A stretch of DNA of 64,000 bases from Rhyacophila brunnea (lineage: Eukaryota > Arthropoda > Insecta > Trichoptera > Rhyacophilidae): the NCBI GenBank assembly GCA_022495005.1, contig JAGYXB010001964.1, positions 496,001 to 560,000 of the forward strand. Direction: 5' to 3'. Shown piece after piece: positions 35,659 to 47,700 of the stretch (positions within the stretch are counted from its first letter, which is position 1; each line of letters begins with the position of its first letter). Below the pieces are notes generated by a model. The model did not search any database. It had not been told where the DNA came from and was given only the letters and a program-made list of their open reading frames with translations. A program made the translations under genes and the position numbers.

Positions 35659-38600
35659 CTACTTGACTTCCTTCACCTGTAGACCTGAAACAAGAGAAAG
35701 AAAATCATTTGAATAGTGTAATTTATATTAACCCTGCTGATATCGGGAGACCGGCCATCAATCGCATGATTCATTATAATTCTGAAGTCGCTCTTTAAAT
35801 TCTTTCAAACAATACTTTTACATATCGCGGTAAGCGATGTCTGTGCTGTTTGACCGTGAATCGGATGCTAATGTCTCTGTGCTCTTGCCTACACCCTGCC
35901 GCCATACGAGTGAATAATATAAATTAATAATAAATTTGGCGGTCACATTAAAAGAATAAATATTGCATTGCAAATTTTTTTTTGTTACCAATTGAATATG
36001 CTGGAAAGACGAAACCGGTCATGGAAATAAATTTAAAAAACTGTGGAAATAGTGCAAAAATAAAATAACTGACTATTTTTTATAACGTTTCTTATTTTTA
36101 TTATTCATTTTATATTGTCAATCAAGAACAGTGAAAAAAAAATGTATGCAATTCTGACTTCTAAAATAAAACTATTTTAAACACTGTTAAAATGGGGCCC
36201 TGTTCTCAAAAATGATGTTTTTTATATATTTTTCCAAGAAAAAATATTGGTATGTAATTCTTTATTTCATGTCCATGGGATACACGGGCAACAACATAAA
36301 ATTAGATAAGTTGCTATGAAAATAATAAAATTTTATACACGGGAGTTCATTAAAGACAGTGTCCTACAATTTTGTTATTAATATCTATATATTATGTTAT
36401 TATTATCTATTACATGTTTGCATCTTATTTCAAGCATGAATAGGTAGGTAGAATGCGAAAAGTTCAACTTGAAAATCGGCAGCGGTGCCCATGTTGTAAT
36501 CAAAGTATTGAGAGAGAATTTCCAAGGTTGAAAGATATTATTCCCCACTTTCGGCTCTATTCTACGAGAGATTACCCGCCAGTAATGTAACTTTTCCCAA
36601 CAAAAAATTATCAACCTCCGTTTTTGACAGGAACCTATAGGCGTAGAGAACAATTCAATGCAGGCAGCAGTGAAACATTTTATACTCCAACAATTGTTCG
36701 TAATTTATAATTAAAATAGTGGTGTGAACAATTTTATCAAGGTCGTATTGACCAGGTTAATATACATAATTTGGAATCACATGACTAGAAATCTCTACAA
36801 AATTAATTTCAACATTGTATTTTCTTCATAATAGTCGCCCCTTTAACATACGACTATGAAAATAGGTGAGTATTATCTATTATATTTTTATGACTGCACA
36901 GAACTATGGAGAAATTATAAAAGGCGAGCAGTCAGAAGACAAGGTGATTTATGTAAGAGGCATCCAAACCGTTTTCGGTTGTATAACGTTGATTAAATAA
37001 GAAGTATATATCGATGGTTTAGTGCACAGATATTCTATGTCCAGTTTAGTATGTTTTGAGAAAATCAAAGTTTAAAATTTGAGATGCATGAGAAATGGAC
37101 ATATTGTGTGTTTGAATGATACAGTATCTTCTAAAATATCATATTTGGACGTACAATATTTTTACAGCATAAGGGTATGATGCAGACAAACATTTGTGTA
37201 TGTTAACTCAATTTCGACAAAAACTGGACATACAATATCTGTGCACTAAAACATCGATATTTTCAATTCTCTTTATTATAGGGCTGGTCAACACATTTAG
37301 AAATATCTGAAAAAATAACACTACACAATGTCAAAAAGTGGAGGTTGATAGTTGTTATTGGACACAGCGACGGGTTGAGTGACGTGTAAACCATTGTTAA
37401 AGTTAAAATTAATAACTGCATATATTTATAATAAATGTTTCGCATTCAAGACGATTACAAGAATACATTAAAAAAAAAAACTAACATTGAAAGATTTGAC
37501 GCGTTGCGCTGCCATACTTTGCAATTGGCCAGTTCAGAAAAACTAAAAAGGTCTCAAATCAGACTGAAGTGTGAATTTTAAAATAAAAGGCGGCCAAGAC
37601 CCGTATTCCAAAGGGGGTTCCACTACATAGCAGATTATATGTTTGCGGTTTGAAAATGTCATTCATTACTTATTTCGTTGTCACTCAGTCTACATAATTC
37701 GATTCTAACACTATATATTTTTCACATCAATAACAAGGCACAAATAAGACTTGTGGTCGCACAAACACATTCACAGAATCGTCCAGAGATAATCTTGAAT
37801 TCCCAGTATCCATCCCATTTTCAAACCTCACAGCCATTTTAACTAGTTAACACAACACAGTAACACATTTCAATTATTTTTCTTAATCCACAGGTAATTC
37901 TGTATATAAGGCAGTTATCTACAATAAAATTGGCAACACCGCAATAAGCGGGATACAACACATGGCACTGCGTCTTAAGGCCCACCCACATTGAGGTGCA
38001 TGTCGCGTACTATCACGTGAACTCACGGCGATAAAAATGGCTATGGTTTCGTCATTTTGCAGAATATTTTGAACGTGCACCATCTCGTAAATTCACTGAA
38101 TAATGACACTGATGAAGAGTGCCTACTATAGTGTATTAGTAATTTGAATTATTATTGATTATTCATGCTAATTTTAATTAATTTTAAGTTTCTACGTGTA
38201 CGTACGTTAAAATACATGTGGCATGACATTCATAGATAATGGAACACAGCCTGCAGACCATAGATAATAGACAACATTCTCATAGAAAATACATAGTGCC
38301 AACTGCTAAAAAGAAAAAAGAACGTCAGTTTGAGTGTTTGACGTGACAGACGAAAAGTGTTCGCATGTGGAATATGATAAATACGTTCAATTGTCGTTCA
38401 CTGAATCATGCAGGTGCCGATGCAGTGAAGTTCAACGTGAAGCGCGCTCATTCTTGTTTTAATGATTACGGCAAATTTTCCCAACTGACAATGTTCATTT
38501 AAAGGTTCAAAATGTGCTACGGGATGGGAGTATCAGTCTGATAAGATTTTAAACACCAAGAACAACGACATTGCACACCTTTTTTCCCGTAGCGGCAGCC

Positions 38601-39653
38601 CGTGAAATGCACCTCAATGTGGGTGGGCCTTTACTTGATTCCAAATTTGAAATCAAGTGTGACATATTGAAAAATATATTGTGGAATACCAGCGCCATTT
38701 GATCTGTAGAAGGCCGTGGGTATACGCGATGACACTTGACAGCTCGCGATAAATTATCAGAATCATTACATTTTAATATGTAATTGTTGTACTCTATCTC
38801 GCTCTAAAACAGTTACACCGTCATGAGTGGCCATGTTAAAAATCATCAAAGCTGATAGTTCACATCCCAGGATAATTAACTGTCTGAATACGATACAGCG
38901 TATTTATCACTTTTTAGAATTAATTTTGGAGTGAAGTGATATGTTAGAATAGCCCTACTGGGGTTTCAGAGTTGATAAATTGAGTAATACCACAGGATTG
39001 CAGAAACTAGTTAACCCATTGCGAAACTAAAAAAAAAAAAAAAACTGTGACATACCTGGAGGAAGTGACTGTTTTAGTTTCTCTGCCTTTTCCTTGTCTC
39101 GGATGACCAGGGTAAATAGAAATCTTGAGGAGCGGAGCTTGAACTTTACATTGTCAGGATTCTTCTTTATTTTGACAGCTGGAAAAATGTAAACAAACAG
39201 TTGAATTTCAATGCTTCAAATTTCACAGATACAAACAAACAAAGCGGCACTGGAAGTAAAAACACGAGCTAATCACTAAAAAAGTTGAAATGTACTTACG
39301 AAAATTGGATCGGAAATCGGTCAAACGATTTTTGAAAGATGACAGAATTGTGTGCCAAAGAGTTAATTAAAAACATATTTTAATATATAACTTTAAATTT
39401 AATCTTAGGCTTGTGAAAACACAAAGAGATGAGGATATTATTGATAAACAAACAATAATTTCAAGTACTTACATTTTGCATCCTTCCTTCTCGCCTTCAG
39501 GAGGAAATCTTTAATGTCTTTAATTTCACGGGGCTGGAAGAAGACAAGCGACCAAATAAATAAAAGCATATTATAACAATATTAACAGAGTTATATTGGT
39601 TGAAATTATTGGTTGTTTCGCGATAAATAAATAAAAGTATGTGTAATTACCAT
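35659..39653 (-). CDS. RpL38: 60S ribosomal protein L38 (eL38), 70 aa, four exons
   Basis: Coding exons on the minus strand are 39651-39653 (ATG only), 39473-39533, 39056-39178 and 35659-35684; all boundaries are GT/AG and the frame joins exactly to 70 codons plus TAG. The protein starts [20 protein letters not shown] and ends [11 protein letters not shown], the hallmark ends of eL38, and its length equals the family's usual 70 residues. It is a small structural protein of the cytosolic large ribosomal subunit. The first intron directly follows the ATG, an arrangement common in ribosomal protein genes. A poly(A) signal (TTTATT on the plus strand) lies at 35633-35638. A short pyrimidine run just upstream of the ATG (CCTTT, near 39683) could be a TOP-type start, but a splice-acceptor-like TTTCAG also occurs there, so the transcription start is unresolved. 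The third intron is 3371 bp, long for this gene, because of inserted MITEs. Confidence 0.97.
37008..37260 (+). repeat. inverted-repeat MITE family I, copy 2
   Basis: Outer ends ATATCGATGGTTTAGTGCAC and GTGCACTAAAACATCGATAT. Located in RpL38 intron 3. Confidence 0.75.
37978..38630. mobile_element. PIF/Harbinger-like MITE, TSD TTA
   Basis: Inverted ends AGGCCCACCCACATTGAGG and CCTCAATGTGGGTGGGCCT with TTA duplications at 37975-37977 and 38631-38633. Internal blocks (GCAGACCATAGATAATAGAC and AATACATAGTGCCAAC) are shared with 48571-49006. In RpL38 intron 3. Confidence 0.85.
38700..38890. repeat. remnant of MITE family D
   Basis: CTATCTCGCTCTAAAA and the following CCGTC/ATGAG block match the middle of 23395-23660. 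Ends are eroded. Confidence 0.4.
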
Positions 39654-40303
39654 TTTTTCTCGTGCTGAATGACAGTTGTAAAGGTTCCTGAAACAACACA
39701 CAAACAAGTTGAAAAAGGGTTTTTAAGTAGACGTAAAGATTATATGCGGGCAGATAATTCGATTAGTATCATTAGATCACTAAAATGTTTAGTTTTCGCA
39801 ATGATTAAAAAGGATTACGAAAATACTGTAATTTTGAACACTTACACCGTCGAACCCGTGTCAAGAAAGGTCTATTATTGCCAGTAAATTAAATAGTAAA
39901 AACTCAATAAAAATATTTCTATGAAATTTCAAATTATTCAATATATTTTTCTGTTTCAATTCTAAGCGAAGATAATATTAACTAAAATCACTGTAAACGT
40001 GGTTGACATTATTTTCGTTTAGAACAACGCGTTGAAACATTTCATGTTGTAGCTACAATAATAAAATTGTGGAAAGCTTGTACCTACCTAGAATATTGTA
40101 CCATGTATTATTAAAATTATATAGTCAGGATAAAAAATCAATATATGTAGGTAGGTGCCTAGGTGTCATCTAAGAACATTTTCGTTTTCATCCCTCTGAT
40201 AAATTTTGGTACCACACAACAATAAAATAATAATCAAGACATGCAACCATAGATCATATACTAAAATGGCAACTTTATGGTTAGTGTCAGACACAGATTA
40301 GTC

Positions 40304-41635
40304 CAGTGTTGCCAACCGTACTATAATTATAGTATTTGTACTATAGTTTTCGTCTGCGTACTATGTACGATATAAAACAGTTATAGTACGCCCAAAATAC
40401 TATAATTTTGAGAAATCGGAAAAAAGTTGCCAATAGAAAAAAAACATCGCCAAACGCCAAAATAATCCGTGAGAAGCAAAAAAAATAAATAATCCGCATG
40501 TCTAAAAAAGGTGACGTTAATTACTTAACACAGTGATTTCCAAACTGTGGAATGTTGCAAAGGGAGGCGCGAAAAATTTAATACAATTAATGTAGCCACA
40601 AGTTTGCAGTTTGCAAATGCATAGTTTAACGGCCGCTTGTTATAAACTACACAAAAAACAGTTCTATAAAAGGTTGTTTCCAAATCTTTCTGCAAATATG
40701 GAGACTAATTATATACCTAATCCCTCACTTCTATACTATTGTGAAGCGCAATGGCTATCTCGTAAAAAATGAAATAAAAGGGTCAAATTAATCATAATGT
40801 TGAAATTTGAGGCAAATTTGTTTAAGAACGATAATTTTGTTGTTAAACTTGTCTATTTGGTTGAAATTTTAAAAAAATTAAGTGAATAAATCAATCCAAG
40901 GACCACTAATGCATTCATTGATTTAAAACAACAAAGTGAGGGCATTAATAAAAAATTGGAGCTTTGGAAATCAAAATGATAAAAAAAAGTTCGCCATGTC
41001 TCCATTATTTTTAAATGATTTCTATACCAGAGTTCTTGGTTAGTTTGCTAATGCACTTTTCACATTATTTTATTAATAGCAAAAAAAGTCGTCTGCGGCG
41101 CTGCTTTGTTTCGGAACTATTAAATATTTTAAATATATGACTGAAAAATCTAGGCCCGGGGGGTCCGCTACGGAATGTAGGGTCCATGATAGAATCCATT
41201 TGTCAATGAACGAAGATGAATTTGGATTGACAATTATTGAAATTGATTGTGCTAATAAACAAGCACATTCATCAAAAATTAATGTAATGTAAGTAGTAAA
41301 ACCTTGTTTATTTTTTTTCATTTTTGTATTCGTAAGTAGGTAGGTACATTGTTGACTATTTAAACAGGTGTCTGTATTATTTATTGAAATAAGGGGTGGG
41401 GGGCGCCTAGATTAGATTTTTTTTAAAGGGAGGCGTAATAACATAAAGTTTGAAAACCACTGACTTAACATTTGAATTTTGTCTAAAAAAACAAGACGTT
41501 AATTACCCTTCATGTATATTTTTTTGAAAATGCAGAAAATTATCGGTCACTCAACGCGTACTATACTTTTAGCCGAAATACTATAATTTTGAAGGCACTG
41601 TACTATAATTCCACTTTCGAAATATGGCAACACTG
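40304..41635. mobile_element. hAT element with a second hAT nested inside, TSD GATTAGTC
   Basis: Ends CAGTGTTGCCAAC and ATGGCAACACTG, perfect 8-bp duplication GATTAGTC at 40296-40303 and 41636-41643. After removal of the nested copy, about 390 bases of ACTATAATT-rich sequence remain; non-autonomous. It occupies the gap between the divergent 5' ends of RpL38 and the zinc-finger gene. Confidence 0.92.
40531..41462 (+). mobile_element. nested ZBED-type hAT remnant, TSD ACTTAACA
   Basis: Ends CAGTGATTTCCAAACT and AGTTTGAAAACCACTG, perfect 8-bp duplication ACTTAACA at 40523-40530 and 41463-41470. Around 40735-40980 broken transposase text is readable: CEAQWLS, NFVVKLVYLVEILKKLSE, then INKKLELWKSK. 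Many stops; inactive. Confidence 0.9.
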
Positions 41636-41771
41636 GATTAGTCTACGGTTAGTGTCAAAATGTCAGATTGACAGAACAAATAACACGAAAATGCATGTTT
41701 TTATTTCGTTGAAATATTCAATATTATAGTAGTCTTGGTATATTAAGTGTATTGCTATTAATTTCAGGAAG

Positions 41772-44700
41772 ATGTTTGACTCGAATGAGATACTAAATCA
41801 TTTCAAGTATCAGGTAAAAACCAGTTTTTAATTCGGATAAACTTTGTTTTTACTCCATCAAATAAATCACTGTACCCTACCTATATAATTAAATTTATAA
41901 GCCATTTTATTTATTGCAGGTTGAAATTTTAATTGAACACTTAACAAAACTTACATATTCAGAACAATGCGAAGGTATAAAATTTATTAGAAAATGTTTA
42001 CTTAAAATATCAAAGAGGAAAAACACTGATTATAGTTATTCATTACGCCAAAGACCACCGTCGGGAACCGAGGACTCTAAGCCAAGAAGTGAAGAAGGCA
42101 ACGGACAGAGAAATGAGAAGGAGTTTATATCTAAAAGCAATGTTACTTCCATTTCATCCAATACACCTTTGGCAAGTAAAGCACTTTATCAAACATCTGA
42201 CCAAGATGACATTAAACCGGAAATTCATGAAAATTCGAATTTCGAACGAGATTCAATTTGCGAAGATAACAAAGCTATAGTTAAAAATGGCGAACATATT
42301 TCATCTAATGATGAAAACAATGAAAAAAAAAACACAGCTGAATTCGAAACTAATTGCAATGACAATTCAAGTGAATTTGTTAAAAATGAAATTAAATTAA
42401 TTGAAGACTGCAGTGAATCGAAACGTGATATTCAAACCTGTAATGGAAAAAAGGCAAAATGTTCAAACACCAAACGCAAGTTCTCATGTGTAATATGCAC
42501 GCGTAATTTACCAAACATGATTGATTTAATTAAACATATATTAAAACACGACTGTGCGCCTAGCAGTTGCTTAAAATGCAAAGCTATTTTTCAAAATCGA
42601 ATATCCTTTAACTACCATGTGATGGTAGATGACTGCTCAGAAAGTATAGACCCTAAGGGTGTGTACTTTCTTCCTGATGTTCAAAAATGGAATAAGGACG
42701 ATGCCATATCTAAAATGGTACTACTTGGCTGCCCATACTGCGGTATCAGGTAAATAATTCTTCATGTAGTTGTGGACAAAGTTGCAAGTAGTGTAAAAAA
42801 CGTATTTTTAATAATCTTGACAAAATAAAAGTAATATAAAGTTTCAATAAGCGGAAAAAATTATACTCATTTTGTCATTCAAAATCTACATAGCGGTGGC
42901 GAAGGCTCCATACTGGACGATTATTTAAAGCTTATCTTCTAAGAAAAATATGGACTAAAGGCATTATAAAGTGAAAAAATATATCTGTCAGAATCTTTAA
43001 ATATTGAATTCAGAATTCGTATCAAAGGTAAAAATATGCGACAGTGCGCGTAACTATTATATTTGTACGATTCTTTTGTCAGGAATTCAGATTTATTTAC
43101 CGAAATTTATGCAATACGGTAGGCTCGATAGGCGAAGCCAAAAACCTTTGAGCATAATATTATTGTCTATGACTGGAGCTTTGTACTAAATAATTAATAA
43201 TAAGATAATTTAAAAAAATAATTTCGAGAAAGATAATCGAAAATCCTATTGTATATTATAAATATGACATTACAGAAACTATCTACCTACCTAAATATCC
43301 ATATTTTATTAAAATCAATGCTTTTATGCATTGTGTGCCAGTCCGGTCAGCTGCCGTACACAACCAATCAATGTATCAGGCCAGTTAGCCTAGGCTGTGG
43401 ACATCCAACATATGTAATGCACAATAAACTTTGTCAAATTGCAAATACAAATTGCAGATGGTGTTGGTTAGTTTTTAAAATTTAATTAAACTCTGCCTTT
43501 ATAAAAAACCATCTTCTTTCTTTTGACCATGTCCAATCCTAATACGATCATATAGGCCTCCACAGAATGGAGGTTTGTATTAACAGATTTTTGTTTTTAC
43601 GAGAAATGGGTGTCGGCCACTTGCTCAACTTATTAGGTCCATACTCTGACTCATACACAAATTGAAAAACAATATTGTGTATTGGCCAGACCCAGGTTTC
43701 GAACCTGGAACCCACGACGCTCATCCATTATGGGCATCAAACCATAACAGATGAATATTTTTCTATCTATAAAATATCAAAAATTATGTGTGATTTAATA
43801 GCATAATTTTAGATATTTTGAATCTTTTATCTATTATAGTTTGGTTAGGCGGGGTTTAATTGAACTTTAAAAACTTGCTAACACCATCTACTATTTGTAT
43901 TCTTGGTTCAATGAAAACAAATAAGTATGTCTGACAAAGTTTAGTATGGACTATTTATGTCAGATCTCCACAGCCTATCTCCACCCTTCGCCACTGGTAC
44001 AAAGCTTACGTAGCAATAACATTTATCCCTCCATATCAAAAGTTGCAGTAAGCACGCCTGCAAACATATGTTGCATGTGTGAAACGATTTATATGTATGT
44101 TTTTTTTAGGTGTGGCAAAATGCATAATTTGAAGAGACACCTGAAGGAAAGTTGCATCGGTGTTAGACGAAAATACCAATGCTCACTGTGTGACCAAAGC
44201 TTTGTGTCGGAAAATTTGTTCGAGACACATAAGGCAGTGAGTGAAAAAATTACAATCGATTGCTATGTCAACGTTTGACAATTAGATATGTTTACAGTTG
44301 ATCACATCATGTTCCACTTCACTTCAACTTTTTAATTCTGGTGTTAAGTGATTTGTTTTACGCATGCTTTAGGTTGAATGTGTGAATACACTGTCGACTA
44401 TCCAAAGTTTTACATAAAATAGTATTCAATTTTTCACAGGAAACGGCACTGTTATCTTTTTACAATATTAATACAAAAATTATAGTGTTTTGAAAAAACT
44501 ATAGTACACAGAACATTTTTCGTTTTGAATCCTTCAAAGGATTTTGGCTTAATTGGCGTAAAAATCTAGTATAATTTACTATTATACATTTTCTCAGAAT
44601 CATTCGGTTGGCAACACTGACACGATGTTGAACAGAAATCCATTGCTGGTGGAGTTATGTACGCGAGCACTTTCCTCATGAAAAACTGCCATTTTGAAAC

Positions 44701-47700
44701 CGGTTTATGGCAGGCAATACACACGCTAGGCATGCACTGCGATGCGTTCATTTAGCAAATGAAAAAATGCATAACAGCAGACTAAAAAAATATACAAATC
44801 CAGTATACCTTAATTTTATACTGTATCCACAATGTGTTAATTCGATTTAATGTAATCAACATTATATGCATTTTGGCCTATCAACTTTGATTCGTAGATC
44901 ACGTCAGCATCTCTTTTGCATTTGTTAATAGTTTATAGTTAAATTATTTTTTATTCAATAATACACAAGAAAGTGTTCAAAATTATTTAGATTCAATAAC
45001 GAATGCCACATTCTTAAATTTTGTATGTTCTTTTAACCTTTTCTATGACTCACAATATTACTATGGCAGTATCTGATAGGCCGCAGATTTTTAACGACAT
45101 AAGTTGAATGTAGAGTGAAGCTTTTACTAAAATCGCTGTAATATTTGTGACTTAGTATTTCATAATTATTCAAACAGATGTCACTGTGTGTTAAATTTTT
45201 CAGATTATGCAAATCAATTGACAGTGGCTAGTAATTTGAGTTTAAACTCGGACGAGATAACTCGCTAAATTTGTATATATGGCCTGTCGAACACAGCCTC
45301 ATAGAGCGAGAAAACTCGCTGAAGGCATAGAACCGGTTAAAAATAAATGAATGAACCATCTTTTCACGAGATCCATTGCTTGGTGATAATTCATGATAAT
45401 TTATAAAATGAGTTTACTTGGTATTCTCCATGACGTGTTGTATGCTGTGAATACCAAGCTTATTTAGATGAACGATCACATAAAAATCGATAATAGATGT
45501 ATAGAAGTAAGTAATAAAGTAAGATCAGATGTCAACAAAGCCTGCCATTTTTTAAAAATGTTGTAATCCTATAATTATGTAGTAAACAAACAGATTTAGT
45601 GTTTTCATACTGAAATATTATTACTGAATAGTTTGCCAGAGAATTTAAACCAATTCTAAAAATCAACAATGCTGGAACCATTATGCTACCTACATTGATA
45701 TACTACTAGATGAGGAGTTCCCATACAAGTGTCATTTTAAAAATGTATCACAAAAGAAGATATTACGAATATCGTCTTATAATATTTCCTTGAAGGTATA
45801 ATGCGTTAAGACCGTTAACATGGATTCCCGAATTTCACCCGTATTGCCCTGGCTGTAAAACTAAATTTGCGTTCTTGGAATAGTGACCCTAAGGCCATCC
45901 TCCCATGGCGCAACTTATGTCCGTCGAAACTGAAACTAAAATTCCAGCCAGTATCTAGCTAATGTATTTCAATGGCGGCTCGCTGACGGCGAGACTGGAA
46001 TCTCTCAGCTTCAAAACGGTCGCGAAGAGATGCGACATGCTAGTCGCGCGGTCTCTGAAGTTTCCAGTCACCGTAAAACAGTAGTACCAACATCATTAGA
46101 TTTCGCTGAAAAATCATATTTTCTTACCAAAATTGGTAGCACTTCGTAAAGCCGCTAGCGTCATATCGTAAAAACCAAAACAACCAGAGACGTCAAAAGT
46201 AAATATTAATCGGAAAATTAAAATAACATAATTGTAAACGCTGCAGCGCGCGTATTGTCAGTTTTTGTACAACACAGCTGACAGTCCAGTTTGATAGTTT
46301 GAGGTTATGTGATTATTATTTCAACTGGGTTTCAGTAGCGCCGTGTGCGAAGCATCACATTGGTCAGTTTATGAGTTCCTTCACAAACCAGTTCCATCAG
46401 ATTTCAGTTGCGCCGTGGGAGGATGGCCTAAGGGTCTGCAACCCAAAGTTTGCAAGCTTCCAAAAATTCATGTCTGAGCGGACAGAGCAAGTCGTCATGC
46501 GCTGACTATTAGTTAGAGTAAGATGCAAGCTAGATCGGGCTTACTCATAATTATTGCCAGGTCGTTTTCGAGACAAATATTAAGTGAGCTTATATCGAGT
46601 TAAGTCCGCTGATATTAAAACAGTAAGTTTTAACACTGGCCGAGTCGCTGAAAATCGGGCGTCATTTTAAGAAGCATATGATTCATCCAGTAGTATATCA
46701 ATGGCTACCTACTATTTTTATTTTTTTCTAAAGAAACAAACCGTTCTATGGCCATGCCAATGGCATGCTAGAACGATCTTTGCTCTGGATTTGGTTGTAA
46801 TACAAAATGTTTATATGGCTCCTTCTGGTTATTATAAGTATCCACACTTGTCAAAATGAGAATGTGCATTATAAAAATTAATATCAATTAAATAATTTGA
46901 TTTTTTTTAGAAACATGAAAAATTTCAATGCACGAAATGTGACTTATCATTTTGTACCAGAAGTCTACTAAGAGAACATAGAAAGATTCACGGGATGGTA
47001 TTGTATAATATTGTGATATTTATTCTTCTTTTTTCACCATGTCTTCTCCCAGATAAATATGTACTACTATGCCTGTCATAATATAGCTGTATCTCAACTG
47101 GTTTTTAGGTATTTGCATGACCCTATTAATCTTTGTAAAAACCAAAGATGTTGAAAACCTCCTTCTATAGAGATGGAGCTTAGATGTATGAAGTTGAAGC
47201 AAAAAAAAGGGCCGCTCTTCCTGACATGAAATTAGCTACAAGTGACTTCGCACTGCAGGTTCATTTCCAGAAAACTTCATACTACTGCTATGACATTTAT
47301 TTGCCAATTTGCAGGGCGTATAAAAAGACAATCCGTCACGATGAGTAGATAAGCAGCCAGTAATATTACACTTCGGCATCATTATTTATATGAAGAATCC
47401 TAAAAAATTTGTGTAAAACCGTTTTTAACTGCAATTGAGTAACGCTCCTTTCACATTATTCGGTTTTGACCGTACGGCAAAAAATCGAACGGCGAGATTC
47501 TTTTAGTGACGTGAAGAAGAGCGTGGCCCTTTTCACATTACTAGCAGCCGTCCATTGTCACTGTATTGCACAATGGCTGGACAGTCACCGGTGACTCAAC
47601 ACCCACAAACTGAGCTAGTGACGGAAAAAACCGTGCATAAACCGTATAGTGAGAATAGAACGTGAACTTGTTGCCGATTCAGATTTTGACCGTTCGATTT

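Noticed and set aside
38720..38860. Box C/D snoRNA candidate in RpL38 intron 3 (TGATGA and CTGA motifs on the minus strand)
   Set aside because: The segment is a remnant of MITE family D and no terminal stem or guide arrangement was seen.
39669..39887. 72-codon plus-strand frame beside RpL38
   Set aside because: It overlaps the RpL38 5' region on the opposite strand and shows no coding support.
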